64,000 nucleotides of DNA from Halovenus marina (GCF_051414115.1 NZ_JBLKNZ010000001.1:1116001-1180000); one strand, 5' to 3'; positions 1-8,321 are shown, numbered from the stretch's first letter. Notes: a model not told the origin generated them from the sequence alone. Numbers and translations are program-made.

Positions 1-1831
1 CGGCGTCGTCCTGGAGTCGGAAGCGCTGCTCCCAGAGGGACTCGACATCTCCTTTAAGCTTCTCCCGGCGATCATCGTCATCGCGATGATGGCGCTGTTT
101 CTGGCCGTCGGACTCGTCTTCAAGGTCGCCGACACCGACGACATGTGGGTCGCTGGCCGCTCGATCGGGAACGTCGAAAACGGCATGGCGATCGGTGCGA
201 ACTGGATGTCAGCCGCCTCGTATCTCGGGATGGCTGCACTGATCGCGACGGCTGGCGTCTACGGGCTGGCGTTCACCGTCGGCTGGACGACCGGATATTT
301 CATCCTGCTAATCTTTCTCGCCGCACAGATGCGCCGGTTCGGGAAGTACACCGCGCCGGATTTCGTCGGCGACCGCTTCAACTCCGACGCCGCACGCGCA
401 ATCGCGGCCGTGACGACGTTTCTGATCGGCTTCGTCTACGCCATCGGACAGGCCCGCGGGATGGGGCTGGTCGGGATGTACATGCTCGGTGACCTCGGCG
501 TCCCGGGCCTGACTGCCTACCAGTCGATGATGGTGCTGTTCATGGTCGTCACCGTCGGCTATCTGGCGCTGTCGGGGATGCTTGGCGCGACCAAGAACAT
601 GGCGCTGCAGTATATCATCTTGATCGCGGCGTTTCTGATCGGCCTGCTCGCGACTGGCTGGGCGGCCGGGTTCTCGACTGTGCTCCCGCAACTTGAGTAC
701 GGACAACTGATCAGCGAACTGGGCAACGAGTTCTCGGCGCCCTTCGCGGGCGGGAGCTACTACCTCTGGGTCGCGACGTGTTTCTCGCTGGTGTTTGGCA
801 CCTGCGGGCTTCCGCACGTGCTGGTGCGGTTTTACACCGTCGAGAACGAGCGCATCGCGCGCTGGTCGTGTACCTGGGGGCTGTTTTTCATCTGCCTGTT
901 GTATCTGAGTGCGCCCGCGTTCGCCGCCTTCGGCACGCATCTGTACACCGAGAACGTCGCGCCGACCTACGGTGACCCGGGCATGACTGACGCGGCGGGC
1001 GACGTGATCGTCGTGTTGGCGGCCCAGTTGGCCAATCTGCCGACGTGGCTCGTCGGCCTCGTCGCGGCGGGTGGCATCGCCGCTGCAGTTGCGACGACCG
1101 CCGGACTGTTCATTGCGGGTTCGTCGGCCATCTCACACGACATCTACGCGAACATCATCAACCCCGAAGCGACTCAACGCCAACAGATGGTCGTCGGTCG
1201 TCTGAGCATCGTCGCGCTCGGCGCGCTCACGACACTCGCTGCGCTCGACCCCCAGCAGCCTATCGCCGCGCTTGTCAGCTACGCGTTCTCGTTGGCCGCG
1301 ACCGTGCTGTTCCCGATGTTTTTCGTCGGGCTGTGGTGGGAAAACGCCAACCGGCAGGGCGCGCTCACGGGCATGGTACTCGGACTCGTCCTGTGGTTCA
1401 TCCCGATGATAAACGAGGGCAACTTCGGCATCGTCAACGGTGGCGAGGGGATCGGCATCGAATTCCTCACCCAGTGGATGCCAGCCACCGGGTCGGCGCT
1501 CATCGCGATGCCGGTCGTGATCGTCACCATGGTGGTCGTTTCGATTGTCACCGACGAACCGCCGGAGAAGACGAAGATGATGGTGCGGCAGTGTCACAGC
1601 CCTGAGCCGATGAGCCAGGACGCGACCGCCGCCGAAGTCGTCGAACGGAAACTGAACGCCAGAGACGCCGCGACCGACGGCGGTCAGTCTGCCGACACCG
1701 ATCGGACGCGCACCGATGGCGGTCAGTCCGTTGACGCCGATCGGACGCGCACTGACGGCGGTCAGCCGACTGGCGAGCAACAGGATGACGACGACCGAGT
1801 GACTACGGACAACGATACAGTGGAGACCTGA
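1..1831 (+). CDS. Sodium:solute symporter family protein (acetate-permease-like), 5' truncated by window edge
   Basis: The reading frame is open from base 2, so the true start lies upstream and only the C-terminal roughly 609 residues are visible. About twelve hydrophobic segments are seen. The family-typical stretch around GRSIGNVENGMAIGANWMSA, near the 5' end, matches the SSS (solute:sodium symporter) family, in particular the ActP-like cation:acetate/monocarboxylate branch. It should import a small organic acid with Na+ across the cytoplasmic membrane. The last about 80 residues form an acidic cytosolic tail with almost three copies of a 13-residue repeat (TDGGQSADTDRTR). The stop is 2 nt before the downstream universal stress protein, so the two are probably co-transcribed. 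The substrate is inferred from family only. Confidence 0.88.
   Translation, partial: GVVLESEALLPEGLDISFKLLPAIIVIAMMALFLAVGLVFKVADTDDMWVAGRSIGNVENGMAIGANWMSAASYLGMAALIATAGVYGLAFTVGWTTGYFILLIFLAAQMRRFGKYTAPDFVGDRFNSDAARAIAAVTTFLIGFVYAIGQARGMGLVGMYMLGDLGVPGLTAYQSMMVLFMVVTVGYLALSGMLGATKNMALQYIILIAAFLIGLLATGWAAGFSTVLPQLEYGQLISELGNEFSAPFAGGSYYLWVATCFSLVFGTCGLPHVLVRFYTVENERIARWSCTWGLFFICLLYLSAPAFAAFGTHLYTENVAPTYGDPGMTDAAGDVIVVLAAQLANLPTWLVGLVAAGGIAAAVATTAGLFIAGSSAISHDIYANIINPEATQRQQMVVGRLSIVALGALTTLAALDPQQPIAALVSYAFSLAATVLFPMFFVGLWWENANRQGALTGMVLGLVLWFIPMINEGNFGIVNGGEGIGIEFLTQWMPATGSALIAMPVVIVTMVVVSIVTDEPPEKTKMMVRQCHSPEPMSQDATAAEVVERKLNARDAATDGGQSADTDRTRTDGGQSVDADRTRTDGGQPTGEQQDDDDRVTTDNDTVET
1673..1780 (+). 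repeat. 39-bp tandem repeat inside the symporter tail
   Basis: Two full 39-bp units (1673-1711 and 1712-1750) and a partial third from 1751 encode TDGGQSADTDRTR-like peptides. The units are nearly identical at DNA level, which suggests recent slippage or unequal recombination in the codons for the cytosolic tail. Confidence 0.85.
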
Positions 1832-1833
1832 CC

Positions 1834-2298
1834 ATGTACGAACGCATACTCGTCCCGACCGATGGAAGCGACGTCGCCGAGGCGGCAGTCGACCACGCGC
1901 TCGACCTCGCGACGAAGTACGACGCCGAACTGCACGCGCTCTTCGTCGCCGATACTGACGCAATCGCCTACAGTCTCGGCGCCGAACAGGTCGACCGGAT
2001 CCAGCAGGGGAACTTTGCTGGCATGACCGAACTCCGTGAGAAGGCGGAGGCGGCGACCGGCCACGTCGCCGACCTCGCTGACATGGAGGGGATCGAGGCC
2101 GTCGAGCACCACGCCGGTGGCCGCCCTCACGACATGATCGCGGACTACGCCGAAGACAACGACATCGACCTCATCGTGATGGGAAGTCACGGCCGTTCGG
2201 GCGTCCGCCGGGCCTTGTTGGGGAGTGTCACCGAGCGGACGCTCCGCTCGACGCACGTCCCCGTCCTCGTGGTCGACGCACAGGGAGCGGAGTCGTAG
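1834..2298 (+). CDS. Universal stress protein (UspA family)
   Basis: A 154-residue single-domain Usp. It begins with the family hallmark ILVPTDGS and carries the ATP-binding signature G-x2-G-x9-G-S at about residues 117-131 (GSHGRSGVRRALLGS), so it is expected to be the ATP-binding type and to act as a cytosolic homodimer. It starts 2 nt after the symporter stop. Usp genes are often paired with transporters in haloarchaea, and a regulatory role on the symporter is plausible but not shown by the sequence. Confidence 0.93.
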   Translation: MYERILVPTDGSDVAEAAVDHALDLATKYDAELHALFVADTDAIAYSLGAEQVDRIQQGNFAGMTELREKAEAATGHVADLADMEGIEAVEHHAGGRPHDMIADYAEDNDIDLIVMGSHGRSGVRRALLGSVTERTLRSTHVPVLVVDAQGAES

Positions 2299-2352
2299 TC
2301 TCGCCTACTCTCGCATGACACCCTCACCACCATCAAGTCGACGAGAACGCCG

Positions 2353-2574
2353 ATGACCCTCGCGGACCGCCTCCAGCAGCACGTCCGCGAACACCGGTCG
2401 GGGATGCTGTACGACCTGATGTTCGCCGTCGTCTGGGTCGGTCTGGTCTCGATTCTGTTCGACGTCGTCTTCGTCGGCGCGCCGACGTGGGCGCGGTACA
2501 TGTTCCTCATCGCTGGGATTCCCGCGTACTTCGGCTTTTTCTGGTCACTCGAACTCGCCAGACAGGTGGAGTAG
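2353..2574 (+). CDS. Small two-TM membrane protein, unknown function
   Basis: A 73-residue protein starting MTLADRLQQHVREHRSG, with a short charged N-terminus followed by two hydrophobic segments (about residues 20-40 and 47-66). It lies 54 nt downstream of the Usp gene on the same strand and may belong to that operon. It ends 1 nt before the end of the convergent next gene. I do not recognise a named family. Confidence 0.65.
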   Translation: MTLADRLQQHVREHRSGMLYDLMFAVVWVGLVSILFDVVFVGAPTWARYMFLIAGIPAYFGFFWSLELARQVE

Positions 2575-2575
2575 G

Positions 2576-2797
2576 TCACTCCGCCGTCGACTCGGCGTAG
2601 CGCTGTCGGAGCCGAACACAGAGGAGACTCGCGAGACCGAAGATGACCGGGAACGCGACGGAGCCGAGCGACCCCGACGTCACCGCCGGATACGCGGTCG
2701 CACCTGCAAGTACCGCAAACAACAGAGCGAGCAGTCCGGTGATCGGAACTCCGTACGTCTCACCGAACCCCGCCCTTTCGCTGTCGCCGTCAGTCAT
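2576..2797 (-). CDS. Small membrane protein, unknown function
   Basis: The start at 2797 (MTDGDSERAGFG) gives 73 residues; a longer reading frame to 2863 adds an unlikely Arg/Gly-rich leader. Two hydrophobic helices follow (about residues 19-37 and 44-62), then a basic C-terminus (RLRQRYAES). It is convergent with the preceding small membrane gene. No family recognised. Confidence 0.6.
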   Translation of the reverse strand: MTDGDSERAGFGETYGVPITGLLALLFAVLAGATAYPAVTSGSLGSVAFPVIFGLASLLCVRLRQRYAESTAE

Positions 2798-2935
2798 CAC
2801 GCCGTGAGATGGGTATCCAGCGGATGTAAAGGCTCTCCCCCGAGTCATGTCTAATACCGTCACCGGTCGACGGAAGCGGACGAGGAGTGAGAAGGATACT
2901 GTGAGCAGTGCTAACTTACTTTACTACTAGGTTAT

Positions 2936-2950
2936 CATCTATTATATTCA
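2936..2950 (+). promoter_or_regulatory. TATA-box region of the secreted protein gene
   Basis: An AT-rich tract (about 2915-2960) contains tattatattc ahead of the ATG at 2964. Its spacing fits a haloarchaeal promoter giving a leaderless or very short-leader mRNA. Confidence 0.45.
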
Positions 2951-2963
2951 AGTAATTAGAGTA

Positions 2964-3323
2964 ATGCTAAACATTACTATCCGATTAACGGTGTTTGCCG
3001 TTGTTCTGACGGTTGCACTCTCGATGATGGCTGCTCCCGCCGTGGCCGCACCGGGTGACAAGGTCACCGTCACCGACCCCGACCAAATGGATGGGAACGA
3101 AAAGAAGTGGGTAATGCCTGGTGACAACGTTCAGTTCCCAGATTCCTTCTTTGATGAAAAAATAGGGCCGGGTAACACTGCAGCAAACGATGCAGCACCT
3201 GAAGACCGGTTCCTCAAGGCCAAGAAGGCATTTGACGGAAAAGTATCGTTCCCTGACAGCTTCTTCGATGGTAACGATGACGAAGAATTCCAAGATGGTA
3301 GCGACCCCGTCCTGGCCCCCTGA
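2964..3323 (+). CDS. Secreted small acidic protein with duplicated PDSFFD motif, unknown function
   Basis: 119 residues. Residues 1-28 form a Sec-type signal peptide (positively charged start, hydrophobic core VFAVVLTVALSMMA, then AVAA). The mature part is acidic and contains two copies of a FPDSFFD motif (near residues 52-58 and 96-102), each preceded by a Val/Ser segment. Base composition is visibly more AT-rich than its neighbours (codons such as aaa, aat, ttt), which hints at acquired DNA. No family recognised; the only functional statement supported is export. Confidence 0.65.
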   Translation: MLNITIRLTVFAVVLTVALSMMAAPAVAAPGDKVTVTDPDQMDGNEKKWVMPGDNVQFPDSFFDEKIGPGNTAANDAAPEDRFLKAKKAFDGKVSFPDSFFDGNDDEEFQDGSDPVLAP

Positions 3324-3394
3324 CACGGCCGGAACTGTATCGTCACTATTCTAGGTGGTGAGTCCGAATACTGCTTTTTCGCCTCTGTGCTGAG

Positions 3395-3475
3395 TTATAA
3401 ATTCCACCCGCTCATACGCCACAGAGTGCAACACTCGCGCTCTGTATTGGGCAGGACTTCGGAAACCTGCCATCG
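3395..3475 (+). ncRNA. Possible small RNA locus: orphan TATA box followed by two hairpins
   Basis: The 287-nt gap 3324-3610 contains no convincing gene. A clear TATA-like ttataaat at 3395-3402 has no start codon at the right distance. About 20-30 nt later come two predicted stem-loops: acagag/ctctgt arms around 3421-3445 and ggcagg/cctgcc arms at 3450-3471. This could be a small RNA. The evidence is promoter spacing plus secondary structure only. Confidence 0.25.
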
Positions 3476-3610
3476 ATTGAGGGCTTCGACAGAGTACGAA
3501 ACTCGAACGAATGACTGGAACGAGAAAGCGCGAGTCGACAAAAATTCAAGAGGACCCTAATCGCTTCGAGCACAGAGAAAACGAGAAGAACGGGGGTCCG
3601 GAATCAGGGT

Positions 3611-3775
3611 TCAGTCGGTTCGCTCGACGTCCAGTTGCTCTTCTAGGTCTTCGACCCAGTCCTCGTCCGCGAGTTGTTCCATCTGCTCGCGGAAGTGGGT
3701 CTTGCAGACGCCGACGCGAACCCCGTCCTTCTCGACGGTGATCTCCGCGTCCGAGTCACAGTAGTGGCATTCCAT
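3611..3775 (-). CDS. Small zinc-finger-like protein (haloarchaeal; possibly DUF6757)
   Basis: The start at 3775 gives a 54-residue protein beginning MECHYCDSDAEI; the longer frame to 3850 lacks family-like sequence. Cys3 and Cys6 (CHYC), with Cys/His later in GVCKTHF, make a probable four-ligand zinc site. The remainder is a short acidic helix. It resembles small haloarchaeal CxxC proteins I recall as DUF6757, but that family number is from memory. It lies 72 nt downstream of the PHP gene on the same strand. Confidence 0.7.
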   Translation of the reverse strand: MECHYCDSDAEITVEKDGVRVGVCKTHFREQMEQLADEDWVEDLEEQLDVERTD

Positions 3776-3846
3776 ACCGAGTTCTACGCGGCCAACTACA
3801 TTGAACCCTGCGACTCCGCCCCGAGTTGCCGGTTTCGGAAGTGACG

Positions 3847-4647
3847 TCATCGGAGTTGAGCCACGAATCGCTCAGATTCTCCCACACCGAGGCCAGCACG
3901 CCCGAGTTGACGGTCATGGGCGTCGCTTCCGCCGACCCTGAGCAGGTCGAACTCGTCGACGGCCCGGTCGAGGATGGATTCGTCGACGGTGTGGTCGTAC
4001 GGATAGTAGTACTCGACCGCGTCGAGTCTGTCACAGTATTCGAGCGCCTGCTCGGGGTCGCCGTATCGAAACGGGTGCGCGAGTGTGACCACAGAACACG
4101 CCTCCGAGAGCACTTCGACACCAGTCTCGAAGGAGGGTATCTCTCGCGGCACGTAACAGGTGCAGTCGTTCCCGATAAGGGAATCGAACGCCTCCTGGTA
4201 GCCGTAGGGGGCGTCGCTTTCGGCGATTGATCTGGCGATATGCGGTCGTCCGACCCCTGACTCGACCGGGAGGTCCAGTTTCACACCGGTTCGGCGTTCG
4301 ACGCAGTCGATAATTTCGTGAGCGCGCTCGATTCGATTCGTCTGCAGGCGGTCGGCGAGCCTCTCCAGTCGTGGCGTGCGCTTCAGTCCGTAGCCGAGCA
4401 GGTCGACTCGCTGCCGTTCCGTCGCCACGCGCAACTCGATGCCGTGGACGACGGTGACGTCAGTGGTGTCTCCTGACGGAGTTGCCCCGTGGTCGCTCAC
4501 TGGCTCCTGTAGCTCCGGGTGGGGTCTATCGTGGTCCGTTATCGCGACCACCTCCAGCCCGGCCTGCCGTGCAGCCGCTGGCACCTCCGATACCGTCAGT
4601 GTCCCGTCCGAGGCTGTCGTGTGCACGTGCAGGTCTGCGACGACCAT
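3847..4647 (-). CDS. PHP-domain metal-dependent phosphoesterase
   Basis: 266 residues with the PHP catalytic set: H7 and H9 in DLHVHTTASDGT, D38/H39 in ITDHD, the Glu of HGIEL (about 71), a His in TLAHPF and the Asp-x-His of GGSDAHD near the C-terminus. These ligate the metals that drive phosphoester hydrolysis. Single-domain archaeal PHP proteins of this length include 3',5'-nucleotide phosphatase-like enzymes, but the substrate cannot be told from sequence. It is cytosolic with no signal peptide and is divergent from the DUF5789 gene. Confidence 0.88.
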   Translation of the reverse strand: MVVADLHVHTTASDGTLTVSEVPAAARQAGLEVVAITDHDRPHPELQEPVSDHGATPSGDTTDVTVVHGIELRVATERQRVDLLGYGLKRTPRLERLADRLQTNRIERAHEIIDCVERRTGVKLDLPVESGVGRPHIARSIAESDAPYGYQEAFDSLIGNDCTCYVPREIPSFETGVEVLSEACSVVTLAHPFRYGDPEQALEYCDRLDAVEYYYPYDHTVDESILDRAVDEFDLLRVGGSDAHDRQLGRAGLGVGESERFVAQLR

Positions 4648-4780
4648 ACCGCCCCTTCGCCACGGAGGCGCTTGTGCCCTCCGACCGCGTGTGCCTTATA
4701 CACATCCCCTCACCTATACCGATACTACATTATTGATTGTGAAGAACTCGTCCTAGAACAATTTATAATGAAAGATAGTT

Positions 4781-4790
4781 ACATTTATAC
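4781..4790 (+). promoter_or_regulatory. TATA box for DUF5789 gene
   Basis: acatttatac lies 23-32 nt before the ATG at 4813, the spacing expected for a leaderless haloarchaeal transcript. A second TATA-like stretch, caatttataatg, is at 4758-4769. Confidence 0.55.
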
Positions 4791-4812
4791 CCGTCCACGG
4801 TAACGTCGGGAT

Positions 4813-5100
4813 ATGAGGTTCACAAGAGAGGCAGTCGAGTCGTTCGAGACCCACACCTTCCCGACCACGACCGGGCAACTCATCGACGCACACGGGAACG
4901 TGGAGATTCAGTTCCCGAACGGGTCGACGACGCTCGGGGAAGTGCTGGGTCGTCTGCCCGGTGAGGAGTTGGAAACTCAGGAGGACGCTATGATGACCAT
5001 CTACGGGGTGCTCGGGGAGGAGGCAATCGGCCGGAAGGGGTACAGTGACCGCGACCCGACCTGTCCCGGCGAGGAGGGACACGAGCCAGTGTCGTTGTAG
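4813..5100 (+). CDS. DUF5789 family protein (haloarchaeal, DUF2795-like)
   Basis: 95 residues. The order of family features is complete: an N-terminal TTTGQLIDAHGNVEIQFPNG stretch, then LGEVLGRL, a central AIYGVLGEEAIGRKGYSDRD-type segment, and a terminal gly/glu-rich tail (GEEGHEPVSL). The fold is related to the small DUF2795 family. The biochemical role is unknown. It is expressed from its own leaderless promoter and is convergent with cbf5. Confidence 0.8.
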   Translation: MRFTREAVESFETHTFPTTTGQLIDAHGNVEIQFPNGSTTLGEVLGRLPGEELETQEDAMMTIYGVLGEEAIGRKGYSDRDPTCPGEEGHEPVSL

Positions 5101-5125
5101 CGTACAGTCGAAAACGGGGAACTTC

Positions 5126-6052
5126 TCAGACGAGAACTCGTTCCAGAGCCACGACGACACCTGTATCTGCGTCGGGGTCACCGACGAGTTCACCGAGACA
5201 GACCGCGGAGCCGTCGGGCGTGTAACAGACGACCGGGTCTCCGCGTGTCGGTTCACGCCCTCCGAGTTCTGCCGGTGCAGTCCCGATGACGCCCGGCGCG
5301 TACACGGGTGCGCCGTGTGCGACTTCGTCTACGGCACTCGGTGCGATCTGTACCTGTGGGATGGTCCGGAGCGCGTGCTCCGCAGGCTGGACAATCTCCC
5401 GGAGCGGTCTCTCGTCGCCGTCCTCCACCCAGAACGCGAGTGCGTCGGCCAACTCCTCCATCGTCACGAGCGTCGTGTCGTCGAACGTCCCCGTCATCGT
5501 CCGGCGGAGGTCCCCCATGTGTGCGCCCGTCCCGAGCGCGAGGCCGATATCGTGACAGAGCTTCCGGATGTAGGTCCCGGCTTCACAGCGAACACGAAGC
5601 AAGGCGCGCCGGTCCTCGCGTTCGAGGACGTCCAGATCGAACACCGTCCGTGTTCGCAGCCGCCGTGCGACCGCGCTCTTTCGCGGCGGCTTCTGGTAGA
5701 GTTCCCCCTCGAATTCGGCGACGATAGCTGCGAAATCTGACGGCGCGGGGCCTTGCAGTTCGAGCACGGCGACGTACTCCTTTTCGCTCTCGTCGAAGAC
5801 CTGCGCGAGTCTGGTCGCGTCACCGAGCAGTAGGGGCAGGGACCCAGTCACCTTCGGATCCAGCGTTCCCGTGTGTGCAACCCGCTCTGCGCGGCGGTCG
5901 CTTCCTGCCTCCGCGAGCGCGTCGTCGACCATGTCGCCCACCCAGTCTGCGACCTGATGTGCCGAGGGTCCGGGCGGTTTGTCGAGGTTGACGACGCCGA
6001 AGGTGAGCAGTTCAGCGGGCGAGCGCTCACCGGGAGGGGAACGGGCGACCAT
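5126..6052 (-). CDS. cbf5: tRNA/rRNA pseudouridine synthase Cbf5 (TruB family), H/ACA RNP catalytic subunit
   Basis: 308 residues. The catalytic domain contains NLDKPPGPSAHQ at about residues 22-33 and the catalytic Asp in HTGTLDPKVTGSLP (about 60-73). A Lys-Pro-Pro stretch (YQKPPRKSAV) and GTYIRKLCHDIG follow, and the last about 75 residues form a PUA domain. In archaea Cbf5 converts uridine to pseudouridine in rRNA guided by H/ACA RNAs with Nop10, Gar1 and L7Ae, and also makes Psi55 in tRNA. Only 1 nt separates its start from the cmk stop, so the two are translationally linked. The order adk, EMC3-like, cmk, cbf5 is the classic archaeal block usually found behind secY. Confidence 0.95.
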   Translation of the reverse strand: MVARSPPGERSPAELLTFGVVNLDKPPGPSAHQVADWVGDMVDDALAEAGSDRRAERVAHTGTLDPKVTGSLPLLLGDATRLAQVFDESEKEYVAVLELQGPAPSDFAAIVAEFEGELYQKPPRKSAVARRLRTRTVFDLDVLEREDRRALLRVRCEAGTYIRKLCHDIGLALGTGAHMGDLRRTMTGTFDDTTLVTMEELADALAFWVEDGDERPLREIVQPAEHALRTIPQVQIAPSAVDEVAHGAPVYAPGVIGTAPAELGGREPTRGDPVVCYTPDGSAVCLGELVGDPDADTGVVVALERVLV

Positions 6053-6053
6053 C

Positions 6054-6635
6054 TCACTCGAACTCGTAGTCGACGCCGGTGACGGGCGTCTGTCCCTCGT
6101 CGTCGGCTTCGTCGTAGGAGGTGACGGCGGTCACCGCGAGTGACTGGACGTCCTCGGGACTCCAGCGGGCGGTGTTGACGACGAGGTCGTATATGGACAG
6201 GTCGTCGATGTCGATGCCGTAGTACTGCTCGTACCGCAGCGCCTCGCTTTCGGCACGTGCCTGTGTCTCCTCGCGAGCCTGCTCGGTCGGCTTGTCCTCA
6301 CGGTCTGCGATCCGGGCTGCGCGAACCGACAGCGGCGCGTCGAGCCAGATGCGGATATCGGCGTAGTCGCCAGCCATCCACCCGGCGAGTCGCGATTCGA
6401 GCACGAGGTCGTCGCTGTCACGAGCGAGCGAGCGAAGACGGCGATCGAGGTCGCGGTCGATCTGGTCGTCTTCCTCCGCCAGTCGGTTCAGTTCGAGCGG
6501 CGTCAGACCGCGCTCGTCTGCAATCTCTCTGAAGATGTCTCCCCCGGAGACGTGTTCGTAGGAGAGTCGGTCCGAAAGGGCCCCCGCGAGCGTGCTCTTG
6601 CCGCTCCCGGCGGGGCCGGAGACGGTTATCAACAT
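6054..6635 (-). CDS. cmk: (d)CMP kinase
   Basis: 193 residues. P-loop GPAGSGKST at about residues 7-15, then the short-lid architecture of archaeal cytidylate kinases, with LSYEHVSGGDIFRE for substrate binding and an Arg-rich lid (RRLRSLARDSDD). It phosphorylates CMP and dCMP with ATP in pyrimidine nucleotide metabolism. It sits between the EMC3-like gene (78 nt) and cbf5 (1 nt). Confidence 0.95.
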   Translation of the reverse strand: MLITVSGPAGSGKSTLAGALSDRLSYEHVSGGDIFREIADERGLTPLELNRLAEEDDQIDRDLDRRLRSLARDSDDLVLESRLAGWMAGDYADIRIWLDAPLSVRAARIADREDKPTEQAREETQARAESEALRYEQYYGIDIDDLSIYDLVVNTARWSPEDVQSLAVTAVTSYDEADDEGQTPVTGVDYEFE

Positions 6636-6713
6636 ACCATACCTGCGTGTGTCGCGCTAAAAGAGGTTACGTGTCCGGGTCGGCGGACCGAGAAGGGCGA
6701 CGTTACCGGAACG

Positions 6714-7598
6714 TCAGGACGGTGAGGTCTGCACGTTCAGCGATTTCCGCATGATCTGGGTGAAGGCCAGCGAGCAGATGAAATACCAGACGAGCCACGC
6801 TTCCATCGGTCCGACCAGTCCCGCCTGCCAGTCGCTGATCTCACCGACGAAGGGCATCACGATGACCGTCGAGGAGGCCGTTACGCCCAAGTCGCGCACG
6901 ACCCAGTACATCCAGAGGAAGACCGGGATGGTCAACAGCATGATCCAGACCATCGGTCGGATCTGGGCTTTGAACATCCCGAGATTCTCCGACATCATCT
7001 CCATTTGCTCCTCCTGGATACGTTCGAGCTCCTCGTCGTCACCGCGCTCTTTCGCTCGCTTGCGGCGCTCTTTCAGCTCCTCGCTTTTCTCCTTGTAATC
7101 GCCCATCACCTCCATGTTCATGAGGTTGTCCTGGATGATCGAGGAGAACAGCCCCGTGAGCAGGGCCAACACGAGGATGACGAGATAGAAGGGGAGAAAC
7201 GCCTCGATGGGGCCAAAGACGATGTCGACCGTCCCGGCAATCACGGCACGGGCCGAGGGAAGCCAGTAGCCGACGAAGATACCGAGCACGGTCAGTCCGG
7301 CCATCTTGTCGTAGGTCGTCCACGAGGTGTCCTGGTCGCTGTCACTCGTTGGATCGGCTTCCCCGAGCGCTTCGCGCACGGCGTCGGGGTCGTTTACGAC
7401 GAACCCTTCGCCGCCAGCGTCCACGAGCAGCCCTTTCTCGATGAGGCGACCCCACTCGCCGGTCGTCAGTTCGTCGCTCACGTCGCTCCACGTGACCGTT
7501 CCTTCCTCCTCGGCCACGTCGAGCACCGCGACGAGAGCGTCTGTCATGTGTTCGCCCTCGTCGGCGAGGTCGTCTACTTTCTGTGCGGTACGCGGCAT
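6714..7598 (-). CDS. EMC3/TMCO1-like membrane insertase (DUF106, YidC/Oxa1 superfamily)
   Basis: 294 residues. The N-terminal about 90 residues are soluble and look like a winged-helix fold (TWSDVSDELTTGEWGRLIEKG). Three or four TM segments follow (about 95-115, 125-150, 220-240, 260-285). A long charged cytosolic coiled coil rich in Lys/Arg/Glu (YKEKSEELKERRKRAKERG) lies after the second segment. This layout (TM, coiled coil, Met-rich helices) is that of archaeal DUF106 proteins in the Oxa1/YidC/Get1/EMC3 superfamily, which insert membrane proteins. The position between adk and cmk is conserved across archaea. Confidence 0.9.
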   Translation of the reverse strand: MPRTAQKVDDLADEGEHMTDALVAVLDVAEEEGTVTWSDVSDELTTGEWGRLIEKGLLVDAGGEGFVVNDPDAVREALGEADPTSDSDQDTSWTTYDKMAGLTVLGIFVGYWLPSARAVIAGTVDIVFGPIEAFLPFYLVILVLALLTGLFSSIIQDNLMNMEVMGDYKEKSEELKERRKRAKERGDDEELERIQEEQMEMMSENLGMFKAQIRPMVWIMLLTIPVFLWMYWVVRDLGVTASSTVIVMPFVGEISDWQAGLVGPMEAWLVWYFICSLAFTQIMRKSLNVQTSPS

Positions 7599-7679
7599 TA
7601 CTGATAGGTACTGTCGCGCGTGCTAATGAAGCTTTTACTCCTCCTGTCCCGATTCCGGTCGCTTGCGCCCGCTGCTTGG

Positions 7680-8321
7680 TCAGTCATCGATGTGTGCGTC
7701 GATCGCTTTCTTGATCTCGTCCCACACGTCCTCGGGGTGCTGTTCGCCGTCGATTTCGACAAAGCCCTCGTAGTCGCGGTAGTGTTCGACGACCGGCGCG
7801 GTGGTGTCCTCGAACACGTCGAGTCGGCGCTCGACCGCCTCGCGGCTATCGTCGTCGCGCTGTTCCAGTCGCTCCTGGACTTCCTCGTCGTCGGGCATGT
7901 TGAACTCGGTGTGGTAGATGTCGCCCGTCTCGGGGTCGACGCGGCGGCCGGTCAGCCGCCGGATCAGTTCCTCGCGGCTCACGTCGAGCGAGAGGACCAT
8001 ATCCAGATCGGTCATCTCTTCGAGTTCGGTCGCCTGTTCGAGGTTTCGCGGGTAGCCATCGAGTATGAACCCGTCGGCCGCAGACAGCGCCTCCGCGACG
8101 ATTTCGTTGACCACAACGTCCGGGACGAGTTCGCCAGCCTCCATGTACGCCCGTGGCGTGTCGTGTTCAGTGTCGAGATAGCTGATGTCCATGTCCTTGT
8201 TCGACCGAAGCGCATCACCCGTCGTGATGTGCTCGACGCCGTACTCTTCCTCGATGTTGCTACTCTGGGTCCCTTTGCCTGCCCCTGGCGGTCCGATGAT
8301 TACGATCTGTGGTGTTGCCAT
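7680..8321 (-). CDS. adk: Adenylate kinase
   Basis: The start at 8321 (MATPQIVIIGPPGAGKGTQ) gives 213 residues; the longer frame to 8360 adds a non-family leader that would run into the hemE promoter. The P-loop GPPGAGKGT lies near residues 9-17, followed by the NMP-binding GDALRSN and LDGYPRN. The long-type lid (RRLTGRRVDPETGDIYH) has no zinc Cys ligands, and there is a catalytic Arg in RLDVFEDTTAPV. It interconverts ATP+AMP and 2 ADP. It is the first gene of the minus-strand block to cbf5 and is divergent from hemE. Confidence 0.95.
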   Translation of the reverse strand: MATPQIVIIGPPGAGKGTQSSNIEEEYGVEHITTGDALRSNKDMDISYLDTEHDTPRAYMEAGELVPDVVVNEIVAEALSAADGFILDGYPRNLEQATELEEMTDLDMVLSLDVSREELIRRLTGRRVDPETGDIYHTEFNMPDDEEVQERLEQRDDDSREAVERRLDVFEDTTAPVVEHYRDYEGFVEIDGEQHPEDVWDEIKKAIDAHIDD

